A stretch of 9,173 nucleotides of DNA, taken from contig DPLM01000411.1 in NCBI GenBank assembly GCA_003541985.1, forward strand, positions 1-9,173, written 5' to 3'. The DNA comes from Deltaproteobacteria bacterium (GTDB taxonomy: Bacteria; SAR324; NAC60-12). Position numbers and translations under genes: made by a program. Shown piece by piece: positions 7,755-9,173 of the stretch; positions within the stretch are counted from its first letter, which is position 1, and every line of letters begins with the position of its first letter. The notes below the pieces were generated by a model. That model was not told where the DNA came from. It did not search any database and saw only the letters and a list, made by a program, of their open reading frames with translations.

Positions 7755-7759
7755 TCCTT
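7755..7759 (-). promoter_or_regulatory. Ribosome binding site of gltA
   Basis: AAGGA on the minus strand ends five bases before the ATG at 7749. It settles the gltA start against two longer in-frame options at 7776 and 7893, and gives a protein of the standard type II length. Confidence 0.7.
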
Positions 7760-7804
7760 TTATTCGATGAATTCATGTTGAAAATAGGTTTGCAGCACAA
7801 CCCA

Positions 7805-8032
7805 TCAGGAATCGGTTTGTTTCTCGTCCCGCCAGTAGGGCAACCGATGACGCAGTCGATAGAGCAGCAGAAAATAGGCACAAAGTAATCCAAGAAAGGA
7901 CCAACCGCTATACCCTGTTGGAAAGATCACCTTGGCCAGTTCACCTAGCGCCAAAGTAGGTGCGAATAATACAATCAGAGCAAAAAGCCCACGGTAGATT
8001 CCATCAACTATTTCATCCAACCAAGCTTTCAT
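7805..8032 (-). CDS. Small two-helix membrane protein, function unknown
   Basis: A 75-residue protein from the ATG at 8032. It has an amphipathic start (MKAWLDEIVDGIYRG), a hydrophobic helix at about 14-36 (LFALIVLFAPTLALGELAKVIF), a short Pro-Gly-rich turn and a second helix at about 43-59 (WSFLGLLCAYFLLLY). A basic and then mixed charged tail follows (RLRHRLPYWRDEK). The positive tail suggests both ends face the cytoplasm. The frame is open to 8104, but the extra 24 residues lie in AT-rich DNA that looks non-coding, so I chose the inner ATG, although its upstream AAGAA is a weak ribosome site. I recognise no family. It lies 55 bases upstream of gltA on the same strand and may share its transcript; nothing in the protein points to a metabolic role. 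Confidence 0.65.
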   Translation of the reverse strand: MKAWLDEIVDGIYRGLFALIVLFAPTLALGELAKVIFPTGYSGWSFLGLLCAYFLLLYRLRHRLPYWRDEKQTDS

Positions 8033-8061
8033 AATTATTTCTTGCAGAAAATAACAAGCAA

Positions 8062-8076
8062 CTATTTGAAAAATAG
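8062..8076. repeat. Short AT-rich inverted repeat before the small membrane protein gene
   Basis: CTATTT and AAATAG flank three bases, a perfect 6-base dyad 30 to 44 bases upstream of the ATG at 8032. It lies in an AT-rich 104-base gap that could hold a promoter for the membrane protein and gltA. The hairpin would be weak (one G-C pair per arm), and in AT-rich DNA such a dyad can occur by chance. Confidence 0.3.
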
Positions 8077-8136
8077 AAAGGAACGTTAAGAAAGATGCCA
8101 ACAACAGTCAATTCTTCCTCATCAAGCTGGTAGGGA

Positions 8137-8544
8137 TTATTTCGATTCGTTAGTGGGAGACAAGCGACTTGAGAAGGCGAACTTGCGTTGAGAATGTGAA
8201 ACTTTCCAGGCAGTCAGGAACAGGAAGTCGTGGGAACCATTGGGGCTTCCCTGCAGGACAAACTGACGGCTCACTACCTCAGCAACTTCGGTACTGCCTC
8301 TTTCGATGCCGAGCACCTTCAACTGTCGCTCCAACTTGGTCAGTCCAACTGTAGTTAGCCACTGCTTGAGAGCAAACAAATCCTCTGGCTGTAACGTAAA
8401 AGTCGCTTGCCCTGCTGAGAAAGGATCTGCCATCTTTCCACCCCAAAACGGAGTCACACACCCCCAGCCAGCCAGTGCTTCAATGGGCAGTTTCTTCAGT
8501 AGCCCCAAGTGGAGAGACGGTGAGGTAGGGGTGTCTGAGTTCAC
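8137..8544 (-). CDS. Conserved-looking hypothetical protein, 135 residues
   Basis: I do not recognise this protein. It is soluble, with no signal peptide or membrane helix. The N-terminal part is Gly/Trp/Pro-rich (LAGWGCVTPFWGGKMADPF, about 24-42). The centre has two probable helices (LQPEDLFALKQWLTTVGLTKLERQLKVLG, from about 51), and a probable beta-strand end follows (SRQFVLQGS, then HDFLFLTAWKVSHSQRKFAF). The start is a GTG at 8544, three bases after the stop of the regulator gene, with no ribosome site, so translation would be coupled to the regulator; an internal ATG at residue 38 is the alternative. The tight junction suggests the two proteins work together, perhaps as regulator and partner. 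Protein-like composition without rare runs supports a real gene, but no function can be assigned. Confidence 0.62.
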   Translation of the reverse strand: MNSDTPTSPSLHLGLLKKLPIEALAGWGCVTPFWGGKMADPFSAGQATFTLQPEDLFALKQWLTTVGLTKLERQLKVLGIERGSTEVAEVVSRQFVLQGSPNGSHDFLFLTAWKVSHSQRKFAFSSRLSPTNESK

Positions 8545-8547
8545 TGC

Positions 8548-9105
8548 TCAGTAGAGACAGACAAAATGTTGACCCGCCTTCCAGCCATGTTGCTGCAGAT
8601 GCAGGATCAAAGGTCCCTGATCTTGTAGGACAGCTAGAAACATCCGCTCATCCTGAGCCAAAATCGGTAGCGGTCGCTTAAGCAACTCATCAGGGCTCAT
8701 AGAGGCAAACAATTCTAGTTTAGAAAGTGGCAGGCAAAGACGAATAATTTCTCGCAGATCTCCTTCACTGCACAAGTGAATACGCTGACAACCTTGCCGC
8801 TCGAGTTTAGTGAAATGCTGAAGGATGAGTGTTTTAAGTTCATGAAATGAATTCATCGTCCGCCGCAGGTAATTCATCGTCAAGCGGCTTTTCTCACGGA
8901 AGCCTTCTGGTGTCAGGAAGTAGGCCCAGCGCCGGGCACTGACCTGACGAGCGCGGACCCAGCCCTTATGAAGCACTGTTTGTAGAAAGGCGTTGGTCAA
9001 TCCCAAGGAAAGCCCAAGCTCTTGGGCCAGTTGGCGCTGACTGATGCGCTCATTGCCATCAACAGCCTCGAAGAGCGAGAGTGTGCGTTGTTCTTCTTGG
9101 TTCAT
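8548..9105 (-). CDS. Winged helix-turn-helix transcriptional regulator, MarR/EPS-associated type
   Basis: A 185-residue DNA-binding regulator from the ATG at 9105, which has GGA just upstream; a TTG at 9132 would add nine residues. The N-terminal winged helix (about 5-75) contains ISQRQLAQELGLSLGLTNAFL (21-41) as the helix-turn-helix, VLHKGWVRAR (44-53) and the wing RRWAYFLTPEGFREKSRLTM (58-77). This closely resembles regulators described near exopolysaccharide genes (MarR_EPS type). A helical linker (about 78-100) leads to a C-terminal domain of about 80 residues beginning QGCQRIHLCSEGDLREIIRL. That region recalls the nucleotide-binding-like domain of related regulators, but the usual Gly-Ala-Ser loop is replaced by Cys-Ser-Glu-Gly, so the ligand may differ. 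It carries four cysteines (106, 112, 124, 183). It heads the minus-strand run leading to gltA; the target genes are unknown, and the glycosyltransferase 4 kb away is one guess. Confidence 0.8.
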   Translation of the reverse strand: MNQEEQRTLSLFEAVDGNERISQRQLAQELGLSLGLTNAFLQTVLHKGWVRARQVSARRWAYFLTPEGFREKSRLTMNYLRRTMNSFHELKTLILQHFTKLERQGCQRIHLCSEGDLREIIRLCLPLSKLELFASMSPDELLKRPLPILAQDERMFLAVLQDQGPLILHLQQHGWKAGQHFVCLY

Positions 9106-9126
9106 TAATCCGTATTTTTGTAGCTG

Positions 9127-9141
9127 GTTCAATCTCTGAAC
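9127..9141. repeat. Short inverted repeat upstream of the regulator gene, possible operator
   Basis: GTTCA and TGAAC flank five bases, giving a 15-base dyad 22 to 36 bases before the regulator ATG. Winged-helix regulators often bind dyads near their own promoter, so self-control is possible. A 5-base dyad is short enough to arise by chance, and no second copy was recognised in the window. Confidence 0.25.
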
Positions 9142-9173
9142 AACGGCCGATGCAAGGGTTAGGCTAGGGTGTG

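Noticed and set aside
7750..7893. N-terminal extension of citrate synthase by 48 residues
   Set aside because: The extension overlaps the end of the small membrane protein gene, does not resemble citrate synthase, and the inner ATG at 7749 has a good ribosome site and gives the standard length.
1..9173. Mobile elements, CRISPR arrays, tRNA or rRNA genes, phage or defence genes
   Set aside because: No transposase or integrase, repeated spacer pattern, cloverleaf or rRNA-like sequence was seen; the window is filled by chromosomal-type genes.

Overview
This window reads as an ordinary, gene-dense chromosomal segment of a flagellated Gram-negative bacterium with roughly balanced base composition. 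The clues are a PomA-like flagellar stator protein, a lipobox-bearing small lipoprotein, a 426-residue type II citrate synthase of the Gram-negative kind, and a winged-helix regulator resembling those found near exopolysaccharide genes. A proteobacterium or a deltaproteobacterium-like lineage (SAR324-type marine bacteria are one candidate) would fit, but this placement is an impression and not a measurement. I see no mobile element, CRISPR array, tRNA, rRNA or phage gene, and no gap between genes longer than about 120 bases.

Left block (1-3242, minus strand, transcribed right to left): folB (dihydroneopterin aldolase), then nadE (glutamine-dependent NAD+ synthetase), then motA (flagellar stator subunit, running off the left edge). 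The nadE stop codon overlaps the motA ribosome binding site, so these two are very likely one transcript. About 118 bases separate folB from nadE, so that link is less sure.

Middle block (3334-6417, plus strand): a family 4 glycosyltransferase, a 98-residue lipoprotein, a 213-residue TPR-like helical protein and prmC (release factor glutamine methyltransferase). They are spaced by 36 and 14 bases and then an overlap, so they look like one operon. It diverges from folB across a short intergenic region holding a plausible promoter. The lipoprotein and the TPR-like protein have no function I recognise.

Right block (6469-9105, minus strand): a winged-helix regulator, a 135-residue unknown protein starting 3 bases after it, a 75-residue two-helix membrane protein, and gltA (citrate synthase). 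gltA converges on prmC with a 51-base gap and no convincing terminator.

The enzymes folB, nadE, prmC and gltA are confident calls with their key residues visible. The parts that deserve a second look are the nadE-motA coupling, the uncharacterised lipoprotein/TPR pair between a glycosyltransferase and prmC, and the regulator plus unknown partner upstream of gltA. I did not find evidence strong enough to claim a new biological system.
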